The notes under the pieces are model-generated. The model ran no database searches, had not been told where the DNA came from, and worked only from the letters and a program-made list of their open reading frames with translations. The position numbers and the translations under genes were made by a program. From an uncultured Lachnospiraceae bacterium (GTDB lineage: Bacteria; Bacillota; Clostridia; Lachnospirales; Lachnospiraceae), in the NCBI GenBank assembly GCA_947630875.1, contig CANRJG010000007.1:1-60697 (forward strand): a stretch of DNA of 60,697 bases, written 5' to 3'. Below are positions 1 to 9,708 of the stretch, piece by piece (within the stretch, counting starts at the first letter, position 1; each line of letters starts with the position of its first letter).

Positions 1-74
1 TGTTGTGCGCATAAAGTTATGGATACCCTCTACCTCTCATTTTCAATCTTCAACTCTCCTTTTTTATTGCAGAT

Positions 75-98
75 GGGAATGGAATGACATCCACTCCC
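75..98 (-). terminator. hairpin downstream of the giant surface protein gene
   Basis: GGGA-a-TGGA and TCCA-c-TCCC arms surround a short loop, 15 bases past the stop of the giant gene. No clean U-run follows on the minus strand (an AT-rich T-run lies on the plus side), so this is a probable rather than a certain terminator of the long pilus operon. Confidence 0.45.
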
Positions 99-112
99 AC
101 CTGTTTTGATTA

Positions 113-3100
113 TTATTTTTTCTTGTCTGTATGCTTTTTACGTTTTTTGTATACGACAAGCAGGATCAAGCCAATTGCAACCGCCGCTACTCCTGAAACA
201 GTGCCCCAACGAAGCGGCTTGTTTGCCCAGAAAATCATAAACTGACTGGAAGAAACAGATACATTTTTGATAATACTTTCATATGTATTTGTTTTATCAT
301 CTGCATCCACAGCACGATCATTACAGATGATCTGTACATTTTGATACAAACCTTCTGCAATTTCAAAGACAATTTTTCCCGCGCTTTTTTCCAGGCTCTT
401 TTCCAGTGCCTCATCAGACAGATCGATCAATTGCTTAACAGTATCTGTTACATTATCGTCTTTATCAAGTTCTACCAAACGAACCGCAAGAGACTTTAAT
501 GCACCGCCATCATCAGCAGGAACAATCGTGACCGTCTGTTTATCCGTCTGATATCTTCCATTTGCAGCCAGACCTGTTACAGTCACGACAGGAGCTGTCC
601 GATCAACCACAAAATCAATTGCAGCATCTTTCACGTCGCTGAAAGCATCATTTTGAGCGTTATCTTTTGACGATACTACAACTTTGTACTCTCCTTCTGC
701 TTCAAAAAGAGATTTGTTGATTTTGTAAGTATAACTGAGCCATGATCCATTGCCGCCATCTTGTAATACAGTATAATCGGTGTTTTCCTTTATTTCTTTT
801 CCGTTTACTGTCACATGATGTTCAAACAGAGGATCTGCATTAATCTCCACTGCCATGACATCATTCAATACATTTTGCACATAATACTGATCAACCATAT
901 CAGATGTGTTTTGATCAAGCATAAAAGTTGAACCGTTCCGGTTGACTGAGAATACAACTAAAGAATCGTTTCCGGCTCTGTTTTCTACATATGGATCTCC
1001 GTTTTGATTTTCCAGATGAATCTCAGAGTACGCATTTCCTGCCTTATCAACTGCCGTACATTTAAGGGAATAAATGCCGTCTGTATCAATGTTCGAAACA
1101 GTATATGTTTTGCCGTTAGCAATATCTGTCATGGCGCCGATATTCAGCTGCTTTGTCTCAAAAGTATCGCCGTTTTTGACAACAGCCGTCAAAACAGGCG
1201 TAAACACATCAAAGTTTGTATCGGTTGCTGTAATACTAAAACCGATATTTCCTTCGTTGTTATTGGCCGATTTATCCAACTGTTTGCTGTTTGTGCCTTC
1301 GCCGTTCATAATTTTTTTAATTGTGACTTCCGGATTTGTTTTATCCACATAGAATTGCTGCTCATCAATATTGGCCGAAGTATTTCCGGCCTTGTCCGTA
1401 TAATCAAAATCAAAAGAATAAAGTGAATCAGCAGAGTAAGTAATCCTTGCTGTATGAACGTCACCATTCGTACTCCAATTGCTTACAGTTGGCAGTGTAG
1501 CTGGCGAACCATTATCTGTCGCTGCAAGTTTGATTACCATGCGCGAGGTTTCAAAATTATGTTCTGTAACTGTAATTGTCGCAACTCTTTGTGCCTTGTA
1601 ATAATTTCCATTTTGTGCCGAATTATTATCGTATTCCACATTTAACGTCGGATTTGTTTTGTCAATGGTAAAAGATGTCGGCGCAAGCGATGTACCATAA
1701 TCTACAGGTGTGTTTGAATTACCCGCCTGATCGAAATAAGAAATTGCAAAAGTATAATCGCCGTCGGCATCATACAAGATGGTTGCAACATGTTTCTTAT
1801 CATCGCCATTTGGCTCATTTCCATCCATTGTCTGCCATCCCACAAGAATAGGAATCACTTCATGCTGATTTGTAATGTTCACGATAACCTTTTGAGGATC
1901 AAAATTACGTTCCGTCACAGTAATGGTCGCTTTTCGATTTGCCTTAAAATAGGTTCCGTCCGTAAAACTGGTATCACCTTCATTGTTATCATACGCAACA
2001 GCAATGGAGGGTGCAGTAGTATCAATCTTAATTCGAACAGAATTATTATTCTCGTTTCCGGCATTATCAATTGCATAGACTCTGACAATAACATCATTGC
2101 TGTTATTTAGTTCTGTTTTGACTGTAATCGCATCCTCCTTTTCCCATGTTTGCAAAAGCTGGGGCTGGGTCGGAGTTTGCACATTAAAACTATACAATAC
2201 ACCTTGTTGTGTCACAGACCCCAGATTCAGTACCTCATACCGGATCTCCTTTAAACCGGAATATACATTGTCATTTCCAGTCATTGGATCATAAACCCTT
2301 ACGGCAACATTGACATCCTCATTGTAAATTTCATTGACCGGTTGTTGTGGAGTGATCGTAATTTCCGGTTCAACTTTTTCCAAAACAGGAAGTTTGTCAT
2401 CTACGATAATTCCATCCGTACTGATGTAAGTTGTATTACCGGCATTATCAATGATGCGGACATATACAGTAAAACGTTCGTTAGGCGACACATCAAACCC
2501 TTTAAACATAGTCCATGCGGTAACTTTTTCAAGGTCATTTACTGTTTTGACCTGTATATCGGGCGTCTTATAATAATCAACCGATTCAATCGGACTGGTC
2601 GCGTCATCACTGGTTCCTGAAACTGAAACAGTATCTTTGCTCCAAAGGCCAAAAGTCAGTATCTCGATCAGTTTATTCCAGGTTCCGATTTCTCCGACCG
2701 TTACAGTTCCGGCAGGTGCAGTCTTATCCACCGTAAAGCAGTAAGGGGAAACGGAAACGCCGGTTTCAACATCATCATTCGTCCATTGGGCCAAATCAAT
2801 ATAGCGAATGGAGAAGTCATAATTTGCGTCAGCTGTAAAATCAATTGTAGCTGTATGTGTCGCCGCATTTTCGTTGTCTTCCACTTCCGACGTGGACCAT
2901 TTGCTGATCAGTGTCCTGATATCGTCCAATACCGCCGTGCCCTTGGCATCGACTGCCTTGATCGAAATACCGTTAGTGGCATTTTCCGGGCTGAAATGGC
3001 CGGTCCTTTCGGTGATTACCACAGTTGCCTTGCGCCCTGCAGGGAAGTATCCGCGCTCATTTACCGTTTTGTGAACCGCGTTGTTGTCATAGGACACCTG

Positions 3101-6100
3101 AATAGTCGGTGCGGTAATATCAATATCTAATGCAATGGTTTGCTCGGTATAATTTCCGGCATTGTCCGTTACGCTGACATAGACATCCACATCACAACTG
3201 TTATTTTTTTCCGATTGGACCGTGATCGTCTTTGCAAAGGACGCTTTCAGTTCTGCCTGTGATGGAATTGTTCCTTCAGTTTCGGTTTTTTCGCCGTTTT
3301 CAGTGAAACTCAGGTTTCCTCCGTTGTTGTTAAGCCCGTTATCCCGCGCATACTCGAACAGATAGAGCGTTTCTCTCTGCGTTTCCTCTCCGTTGCAGGT
3401 GACCCAATATTCGACCTTCTGAATACCGGAGTAGGGAGCCTGATCCTCCGCTTGGATCAAAACATTGACGTCCTTGTTGTATACGCCGACGCCATTGTGT
3501 TGAATTTCCGTTTTATCGGGCGTCAGCGTCAGCTTCGGTGCGGTCTTATCCACAATGTGACCATCGGAATTGATATAAATGAAATTTCCGGCATAATCGG
3601 TCACCTTAAGGTAGACAACGAACTGTTCGTCGGGATTGATTGTAAGATCGTTGAACGTTGCCCAGCCTTTTTCATTATTCAATTCTTCTTCCGTCTTTTG
3701 TGCAGCAGAATCCGTCTTGATATATTCGATCACATACGGACTGGTTATATCATTTGCAGAAGCTGTGACAGTAACTGTTTTATTACTCCAAAGTCCAAAA
3801 GTGAGGGTTTCAAGCAGCTGATTCCATGTATTGCCTTTGACAGTAACCTGCGCGGTCGGGTCATTCTTATCCACGGTGAAATTAAACGGTGTCATCGACT
3901 TTCCGACATCAATCGCCGGATCGTTATCGTTTCCGGCTTCATCTCGATAGCTGATATTGAAAGTGTAATTTGCATCCGTATTGAACTCCACTGTTGCTGT
4001 GTGAACCGCCTCGTCCGGGGTTTTCCCCTTTACAGTGCTCCATTTAGAGACTATCACATCGTCCAGTGGAACGTCATTGCCGTTAGCATCTTTGCCGAAG
4101 AATTCCAGTCCTTCCGTAGCTTTTTCCTTGTTGAATGTAGAAATTCTTTCGGTGATCTTAACGGTTGCGATGCGGTTTGTTTTGAAGAATCCGCGCTCTA
4201 CTCCATCGATCTCATAGACATTTCCGTTATTTACATCATAGGAAAGCTGAATCTTCGGACGGGTAACGTCAATTTTTAGCGGTAATTCCGCCGTTTTTTC
4301 ATTTCCGGCGTTATCGATTACCTTTACATGAACCGTAACTTCATCTGAATTGTTTGCTTCGGAAGAAACCACAATATTCTTTTTGGCCTCATCGCTGTTC
4401 CACGAAGAAACAAGCTGTTCGTAGGTCGGTTCTTTTGTTTCAAAGGTAAACAGCGTTTCGCCCTGTGTCCTTTGACCGTCGTTTTCAACCCAATACTCGA
4501 TACTCTTGATGCCGGAATAAGTTGTATCTTCCTTTTCCTTCACATCAATCAGAATTGGAACATCTTTGTTGTAATAGCCGTTTTCGTTTGCCTTTTCTTT
4601 TGCAACGACTTCGACATCTGCTTCCTTCGAATCAAGGATATACCCGTTGGAAGACAGGAAATCGTAATTGCCTGCTGCATCGGTGATTTTCATGTAAATC
4701 ACAAATACTTCATCTTTGATGATATCAAACGTATGGAATTCGTGCCAATCTTTATATTCTTCCAGCTCACTTCTCCGTTTTAAGGAAGTATCGGAGGTCT
4801 TGAAGTATTCAATTTTCGGTGTTGGAGCGCATATTTCATCTTTGGCCGTTGCAGTAACCGTAACGATTTTTTTACTGCCAAACCGTCCAAAGGTAAGCGT
4901 TTCAATCAATTTTTTCCATGTGTATTCTGCAACCGTAATACTGCCGGTGGGGCGCGTCTTATCAACAGTAAAGTTGAACTGCGTATTGCTTTCGCCGGTC
5001 AATCCATTCTCACCGGGGTCTTTGTAGGCCACATTGAACTCGCTGTAGTTTGCGTTCCCGTTAAAGGTGACCGTTGCGGTATACTCGCCGTTGTCCTTTT
5101 TCGTCCAGGCGGACAGCGCATATTTGGGGTCAGCAACATCATTTCCCGCCGCGTCAGTCGCTTTCACGCTTATAGTAACATTTTCTTCTTTGAACGAGTT
5201 TGCTCTGCCGGAAACCGTGATCGTAGATTCCTGCGGTTCCTGATAATATCCTTCCTTGATTTCTGTCACAGTCACTGTTGCAGGCTGTGATATGATTTTC
5301 AGTGATATTTCCTTGGTGCTGATATTGCCCGAAAGATCCTCTACCGTCACTTTCAACAGGATTCTATCTGTATCACTAACATCTTCCGAGGGAACAACCA
5401 AAGGCGTATCCTTGATCCATTCACTTTGAAGCGCTGATTCCTTTTCTTCCACAAAGGTATAGAGGTTGCCGGATACTTTTTCCGTTTCATTTACTGTTAC
5501 AACATAATCAACGCGCTTGATTCCGGACGAAGGAGCCGGGTCAGAAACACTCAGATCAAAGTACACATCGCCGGTATAGTATCCGTTATCGTCCGCATAG
5601 ATATTCCCATCTTCCGACGGAGCGAGATTGATTATAGGCTCTGTTGCGTCAAAAATAGTTCCGGCTGACGAATCATAATTGTCATTTCCTGCTGCATCGG
5701 TGACTTTCACATAAACGACATACATCTGGTCTTTGGAAACAGAAATTGCATGGTCATACGGCGTCCAATCCGAAATGGCATCCAGTTGATCCTTTTCCAT
5801 TTTCTTCGTTGTGTCTTTCGCAATATAATACTCGGTCTTTGCAACGCCGGATGTAACGTCGTCAAACTCCATCGTATACTCAACTGTGTCTTTCTTCCAA
5901 CTTCCGAAAGATATGATCTCAAGCAGCTTTACAAAAATGGAATCTGCTTCAGTATCTACGGAAACCGTGGGCAGCGTTTCATCCTTTTTTATGTTCTGTG
6001 TAATCAGCGCAGAAATGTCGCCTGCCTCATTTTTGAGATAGAACGAAACCTCATTGGATTCTCCATCTTCCGTGACAACATCCGAAAGGGTTTGCTTCCA

Positions 6101-8716
6101 ATCGGCGGAATCCTTGTCGTTTTTATAGCTGACGTAATACCCTGCATTCGCGGTAAGAGCCACATTCCCGGCAAACCACTCGTTTTCGTTCGTGTTTTTT
6201 TTGCCGGTAAAGGAATAGTAGGTGTTGTCCGGCACCCATGGATTCACGGTGAGAACATAGGTTGCCGTCGTTTCCTTATAGTTGGCGTCTTCGGCTTTGG
6301 TCGCCTTCACCGTGACGGTGCCGGTACGGTAGGTCAGTTCCAACGTGCCGTCTGCGGAAAGGGTTTTTACGATCGTATTTTCATCGTTTTCATAAGAATA
6401 GGTGATAGCGCCCGTTCCGTACAGTTCACCCTGCTCGGTTGCTTTCGGCATATCTTCCGCGTTGAAATCATGTCCGGAAATAAGGCTGTATTCTGCTTGT
6501 GAGAAAGCAATCGACTGCTCGGCTTTCTCTACCTTCAAGGTATAGGACGCCGATCCCGGCAGATAACATTCATTAGAATCAACGGCAACGCTGACTACAA
6601 TCGTTCCTGCTCCAAGAATAGTAAACTCGCCTGTACGATCATTGAAATTTGTTACAAGATTTTTTCCGCTGGCAATATCATAAACTGCATCAACATCTTT
6701 GCCCTGCTGATCGCTGACAGCCGCATTACTGAAATGATTTCCATCTACATTAAAAGTGGTTTCCACCACAATGCTGCCACTTTCAGAATCAATGCTGCCT
6801 TTTTCAAAGGTGATGGTTTGTTTTGCTTTATTGATCGTAATGATATAAGACGCTTCGGCACTCTTATACTGATCCGTTTCCGCGGCAGTTGCTGTAATTG
6901 TCACGTTTCCTGCCTTGTGGATAATTAATGTTCCGTCCGGATTGACCGAGGCGGTTTTTTCGTCCGAAGTCGAATAGGTTATATTCGTATTTGCATGCGC
7001 TGCATTTTGGAAACCATCGCCATATGTCATAACAGGAATATTGGAAGCGTCAATGTCAAAGGTAACATTTTGTTCCGCCTGTTCAACAATTAATGTATAT
7101 TTAATTTCTTTTGCTTTATAGCGTTCATCTTCCGGATTGGTCGCCGTAATAACAGTTTTTCCTTTTTTCAACGTGGTTATTTTTCCATCGGCGTCTACCG
7201 TAGCAACTGATTCCTCAGAAGATTTATAAGTAATAGGAGAATTTTCACCACCAGTTGCTGAATTAGAAAACTCCTGCCCATAATGAATGGTAAATTCACT
7301 ATCACCTTTATCAAAAAGGAAGTCTTTCTTCTGTTCAACCTTATAAATCTGTAATTGATATTTGGCAGACACGTCTTCATAAAGCGCATTACCTGCCATA
7401 GTTGCAGTTACCTGAATAGTGCCAGATTTATTTGTTGTAATATTTCCAGCATCATCAACACTGGCAACGGCAGACTCGTCAACCTGATAAGTTATCTGCC
7501 CATTTACCGTGCCACCAGTCGCTTTATTAGAAAAAGAATCACCATAAAAAATGGCATCGGGTGTTGTACCTTTTTCAAATGTTAACGGATTCTGCTTTGC
7601 TTTACCTACGGTTATAGAGTATTCTGTAGTTTTCTCCTCATAAAGATCATCGGCTGCTTTTTTTGCAATAATCTTTACAGTACCCGGCTTTTTGAATGTA
7701 ACTATACCGTCGTTTGGATCTACATCTGCAGTCGTATCATCAGAAGAACTATATGTAATAGCGCCGTTACCGCTTCCGCCGGTTACAGTATTTGTGAAAG
7801 TGTCTGTCCAAGACAAATTATCAGGAACGGAAGTTGACCAAATAAGGTCATCCTGAATGCCGCGCTCAACTGTAAGCTCATATGTGGCTTCGCTTTGCAG
7901 ATAATCATCGCTTTCATATTTTGTTGCCTTGATTTTTGCTTTGCCCACGCTAACTGTTGTAATCTTTCCAGAGTCATCTACGGTAGCAACTGATGGATTC
8001 AATGATTCATAATGATTTGCAGTACCACTTTTGGCAGTTGCAATATTAATCGCAGACTGACCGTATTTAATCGTCAGTTCTATTTGTTCAAAAGTGAGTT
8101 CTTCCGTCTCTTTCGATGTCATATGGATTATGTTTTCGGTAGAATCCATTCCGACTTTCGTGGAAACAGTTATACTTGTAATCTTATATTTTGCAACGGT
8201 CGCAGTCAGCTGATATTCTTCTCCTTCATACACATCCTCAAAAGAAAAGCCTCCCATGTTGTCTGTTGTTGTTGTTCGATTTTCATCGTATCCAGTTAGT
8301 TGAACGGAAACCTGATCAATAGGAGCCTCATTCTGATTTAAAACTTTTCCCGAAACCGTTATCTTGCTCTTTGCAGTAAGAGAAACTCCTGCTTTTCCGG
8401 CATTGAGATCTACCTTTCCGGTTTGTGTGTTATACCCGTGCTTTGAGACTTCAAATTGATACTCTTGATCTTCGCTCAGGGTGAAGGTTGCCTCTCCAGT
8501 ACCACTTGTTTGTGATGTATTTATAACTGTACCTGCTGCAGTGATCTTGATATCAGCACCTTCAATTGGAGATGTTCCATCGGTTACTGTGACAGTAAAC
8601 GACTTCGTCCCCGCTGCAAGTGCCGAAAAAGCATCTAGTGGAAGCATCGACATAAGCATTGCTACTGTCAAAACAACTGCCGTCAATCGGCTGAATTTAT
8701 TCGCCTTTGTGCTCAT
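113..8716 (-). CDS. giant multi-Ig-domain cell-surface protein, probable adhesin
   Basis: This 2867-residue secreted protein is held in the membrane by a C-terminal helix. A signal peptide occupies about residues 1-35 (Lys-rich start, long hydrophobic stretch, ALAA end). Two carboxypeptidase-regulatory-like beta domains follow (about 38-205), then a run of Big_2-type bacterial Ig repeats (about 210-880, recurring 'ATVDxDGKITT' and 'ITYS' strands). Longer Ig-like modules with 'VTDAAGN' strands come next, including four related units with 'LLETLTFGLW'. The end is a single hydrophobic helix and a Lys-rich tail (KKRKKHTDKKK), with no LPXTG sorting motif. It is the last gene of the Tad array and overlaps the previous gene by 20 bases, implying coupled translation. 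By architecture it should be a long rigid surface stalk or adhesin; the ligand is unknown. A substrate or partner of the Tad machine is an inference from context. Confidence 0.8.
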   Translation of the reverse strand: MSTKANKFSRLTAVVLTVAMLMSMLPLDAFSALAAGTKSFTVTVTDGTSPIEGADIKITAAGTVINTSQTSGTGEATFTLSEDQEYQFEVSKHGYNTQTGKVDLNAGKAGVSLTAKSKITVSGKVLNQNEAPIDQVSVQLTGYDENRTTTTDNMGGFSFEDVYEGEEYQLTATVAKYKITSITVSTKVGMDSTENIIHMTSKETEELTFEQIELTIKYGQSAINIATAKSGTANHYESLNPSVATVDDSGKITTVSVGKAKIKATKYESDDYLQSEATYELTVERGIQDDLIWSTSVPDNLSWTDTFTNTVTGGSGNGAITYSSSDDTTADVDPNDGIVTFKKPGTVKIIAKKAADDLYEEKTTEYSITVGKAKQNPLTFEKGTTPDAIFYGDSFSNKATGGTVNGQITYQVDESAVASVDDAGNITTNKSGTIQVTATMAGNALYEDVSAKYQLQIYKVEQKKDFLFDKGDSEFTIHYGQEFSNSATGGENSPITYKSSEESVATVDADGKITTLKKGKTVITATNPEDERYKAKEIKYTLIVEQAEQNVTFDIDASNIPVMTYGDGFQNAAHANTNITYSTSDEKTASVNPDGTLIIHKAGNVTITATAAETDQYKSAEASYIITINKAKQTITFEKGSIDSESGSIVVETTFNVDGNHFSNAAVSDQQGKDVDAVYDIASGKNLVTNFNDRTGEFTILGAGTIVVSVAVDSNECYLPGSASYTLKVEKAEQSIAFSQAEYSLISGHDFNAEDMPKATEQGELYGTGAITYSYENDENTIVKTLSADGTLELTYRTGTVTVKATKAEDANYKETTATYVLTVNPWVPDNTYYSFTGKKNTNENEWFAGNVALTANAGYYVSYKNDKDSADWKQTLSDVVTEDGESNEVSFYLKNEAGDISALITQNIKKDETLPTVSVDTEADSIFVKLLEIISFGSWKKDTVEYTMEFDDVTSGVAKTEYYIAKDTTKKMEKDQLDAISDWTPYDHAISVSKDQMYVVYVKVTDAAGNDNYDSSAGTIFDATEPIINLAPSEDGNIYADDNGYYTGDVYFDLSVSDPAPSSGIKRVDYVVTVNETEKVSGNLYTFVEEKESALQSEWIKDTPLVVPSEDVSDTDRILLKVTVEDLSGNISTKEISLKIISQPATVTVTEIKEGYYQEPQESTITVSGRANSFKEENVTISVKATDAAGNDVADPKYALSAWTKKDNGEYTATVTFNGNANYSEFNVAYKDPGENGLTGESNTQFNFTVDKTRPTGSITVAEYTWKKLIETLTFGRFGSKKIVTVTATAKDEICAPTPKIEYFKTSDTSLKRRSELEEYKDWHEFHTFDIIKDEVFVIYMKITDAAGNYDFLSSNGYILDSKEADVEVVAKEKANENGYYNKDVPILIDVKEKEDTTYSGIKSIEYWVENDGQRTQGETLFTFETKEPTYEQLVSSWNSDEAKKNIVVSSEANNSDEVTVHVKVIDNAGNEKTAELPLKIDVTRPKIQLSYDVNNGNVYEIDGVERGFFKTNRIATVKITERISTFNKEKATEGLEFFGKDANGNDVPLDDVIVSKWSTVKGKTPDEAVHTATVEFNTDANYTFNISYRDEAGNDNDPAIDVGKSMTPFNFTVDKNDPTAQVTVKGNTWNQLLETLTFGLWSNKTVTVTASANDITSPYVIEYIKTDSAAQKTEEELNNEKGWATFNDLTINPDEQFVVYLKVTDYAGNFIYINSDGHIVDKTAPKLTLTPDKTEIQHNGVGVYNKDVNVLIQAEDQAPYSGIQKVEYWVTCNGEETQRETLYLFEYARDNGLNNNGGNLSFTENGEKTETEGTIPSQAELKASFAKTITVQSEKNNSCDVDVYVSVTDNAGNYTEQTIALDIDITAPTIQVSYDNNAVHKTVNERGYFPAGRKATVVITERTGHFSPENATNGISIKAVDAKGTAVLDDIRTLISKWSTSEVEDNENAATHTATIDFTADANYDFSIRYIDLAQWTNDDVETGVSVSPYCFTVDKTAPAGTVTVGEIGTWNKLIEILTFGLWSKDTVSVSGTSDDATSPIESVDYYKTPDIQVKTVNDLEKVTAWTMFKGFDVSPNERFTVYVRIIDNAGNTTYISTDGIIVDDKLPVLEKVEPEITITPQQPVNEIYNEDVNVAVRVYDPMTGNDNVYSGLKEIRYEVLNLGSVTQQGVLYSFNVQTPTQPQLLQTWEKEDAITVKTELNNSNDVIVRVYAIDNAGNENNNSVRIKIDTTAPSIAVAYDNNEGDTSFTDGTYFKANRKATITVTERNFDPQKVIVNITNQHEVIPILVGWQTMDGNEPNGDDKKHVATILYDADGDYTFAISYFDQAGNSNTPVDYGTSLAPTSFTIDKTNPTLNVEYDNNSAQNGNYYKAQRVATITVTEHNFETSRMVIKLAATDNGSPATLPTVSNWSTNGDVHTARITYSADSLYSFDFDYTDKAGNTSANIDEQQFYVDKTNPEVTIKKIMNGEGTNSKQLDKSANNNEGNIGFSITATDTNFDVFTPVLTAVVKNGDTFETKQLNIGAMTDIANGKTYTVSNIDTDGIYSLKCTAVDKAGNAYSEIHLENQNGDPYVENRAGNDSLVVFSVNRNGSTFMLDQNTSDMVDQYYVQNVLNDVMAVEINADPLFEHHVTVNGKEIKENTDYTVLQDGGNGSWLSYTYKINKSLFEAEGEYKVVVSSKDNAQNDAFSDVKDAAIDFVVDRTAPVVTVTGLAANGRYQTDKQTVTIVPADDGGALKSLAVRLVELDKDDNVTDTVKQLIDLSDEALEKSLEKSAGKIVFEIAEGLYQNVQIICNDRAVDADDKTNTYESIIKNVSVSSSQFMIFWANKPLRWGTVSGVAAVAIGLILLVVYKKRKKHTDKKK

Positions 8717-9203
8717 GATTCTGGTCCATTCCTTTCTTTATGACTTGGTATACTTTATAATTTTCGCCGTCTACAACGCAATGCAGCATAAATGTGAACA
8801 GCGTGACAGAAATTATGGGGAACATAATATACCCCGGAACCCAGTGGAAAATTAAATCGCTTACGATCAAAATTATTTCGATCAGAAAAGCCACATATAA
8901 GATAATCGAAAAGGGATTGCTTGAAAAACTGATAATTCCGGGTGGCTGGTGCGCTCTTATCAAGCCCATTGATTTTAATTTTTTTCTTACGGTCTGCTGC
9001 CTTCTTTTGGTTAAAAAAGTAAGCAAAAATCCCCAAATTAAAAAAAACCAAAATATTGCAGCAATCATAAAACTGGGAATCTTTTGTCCGGTATCTGTCA
9101 AATTCTGAGAAAATGGTATTGCACTCAGAGAAAAGAAAGATATCGCAAATGATACAATTGTCAACCATATTGACGATCCGACTCTTTTTTCTATACGTCT
9201 CAT
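8697..9203 (-). CDS. small polytopic membrane protein of the Tad operon
   Basis: I do not recognise a family. The 168 residues contain about four hydrophobic helices (roughly 13-30, 45-65, 100-120 and 125-145), a basic stretch after helix 2 (KRRQQTVRKKLK) and a hydrophilic tail. The ATG at 9203 has GGGAG five bases upstream. The gene sits 10 bases after the preceding small membrane protein and its 3' end overlaps the start of the giant surface protein, so the three are probably co-translated. A membrane accessory role for the adhesin or pilus is inference from position only. Confidence 0.6.
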   Translation of the reverse strand: MRRIEKRVGSSIWLTIVSFAISFFSLSAIPFSQNLTDTGQKIPSFMIAAIFWFFLIWGFLLTFLTKRRQQTVRKKLKSMGLIRAHQPPGIISFSSNPFSIILYVAFLIEIILIVSDLIFHWVPGYIMFPIISVTLFTFMLHCVVDGENYKVYQVIKKGMDQNHEHKGE

Positions 9204-9213
9204 TGCAGCTCCC

Positions 9214-9708
9214 TCAATTTATAATTTCATCCGTATGTATTAACGTAATTTCATATTCAATCTCGAAGATATTTTCATGTGGCTGCTCCGAAAGCAATAC
9301 GGTCTCTGATGCAGAACCATCTTGCCTATGTTCGTTCTCTGCCATTGTGCTGTTGAGAATCATGGTTTCTTCTGCACTTTGCAGAAGTTCTTCTGTATCC
9401 AGCTTTGCAGTTGCCATTGCCCCGCTCAGTACATCCGTCGGATGATGTATCAGTCTTCCGGATTCAGATATTTTGTCTGTCAGTTTTGCCCGGCCGCGAT
9501 TGACGGCACTTGATTTGTATGTCTTATCTCCGGAACTTGCATTTTGACTACGAATTTCTTCGATTGCCTTTCGTGCGTTGCTGCCGGTTAAATCACCGAT
9601 AACCGTAGGTATATGAAGAAAAATAAACAGCAGAACAGCAACGATCAACATAATACCGGCCAGAATGGCACCACCAAAAAAAATGTATCGATAAATTTCA
9701 TATGTCAT
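9214..9708 (-). CDS. single-pass membrane protein of the Tad operon
   Basis: This 164-residue protein has one strong transmembrane helix near the N-terminus (about residues 10-32). A polar domain rich in Ser, Thr, Glu and Ala follows ('GSNARKAIEEIRSQNASS'), ending in a short beta-rich segment. Its ATG overlaps the stop of the upstream Ser/Thr kinase by four bases (ATGA), which is typical of translational coupling. The Thr/Ser-rich cytoplasmic or exported region could be a kinase substrate, but nothing in the sequence proves this. No family was recognised. Confidence 0.55.
   Translation of the reverse strand: MTYEIYRYIFFGGAILAGIMLIVAVLLFIFLHIPTVIGDLTGSNARKAIEEIRSQNASSGDKTYKSSAVNRGRAKLTDKISESGRLIHHPTDVLSGAMATAKLDTEELLQSAEETMILNSTMAENEHRQDGSASETVLLSEQPHENIFEIEYEITLIHTDEIIN

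Noticed and set aside
3452-4279. Plus-strand open frames of up to 275 codons across the giant surface gene
   Set aside because: They are shadows of the minus-strand repeat protein, have no ribosome sites and show no domain.
8755-9168. A second minus-strand open frame of 137 codons inside 8697-9203
   Set aside because: It overlaps the frame whose start has a GGGAG site and clear membrane helices; it is a frame shadow.
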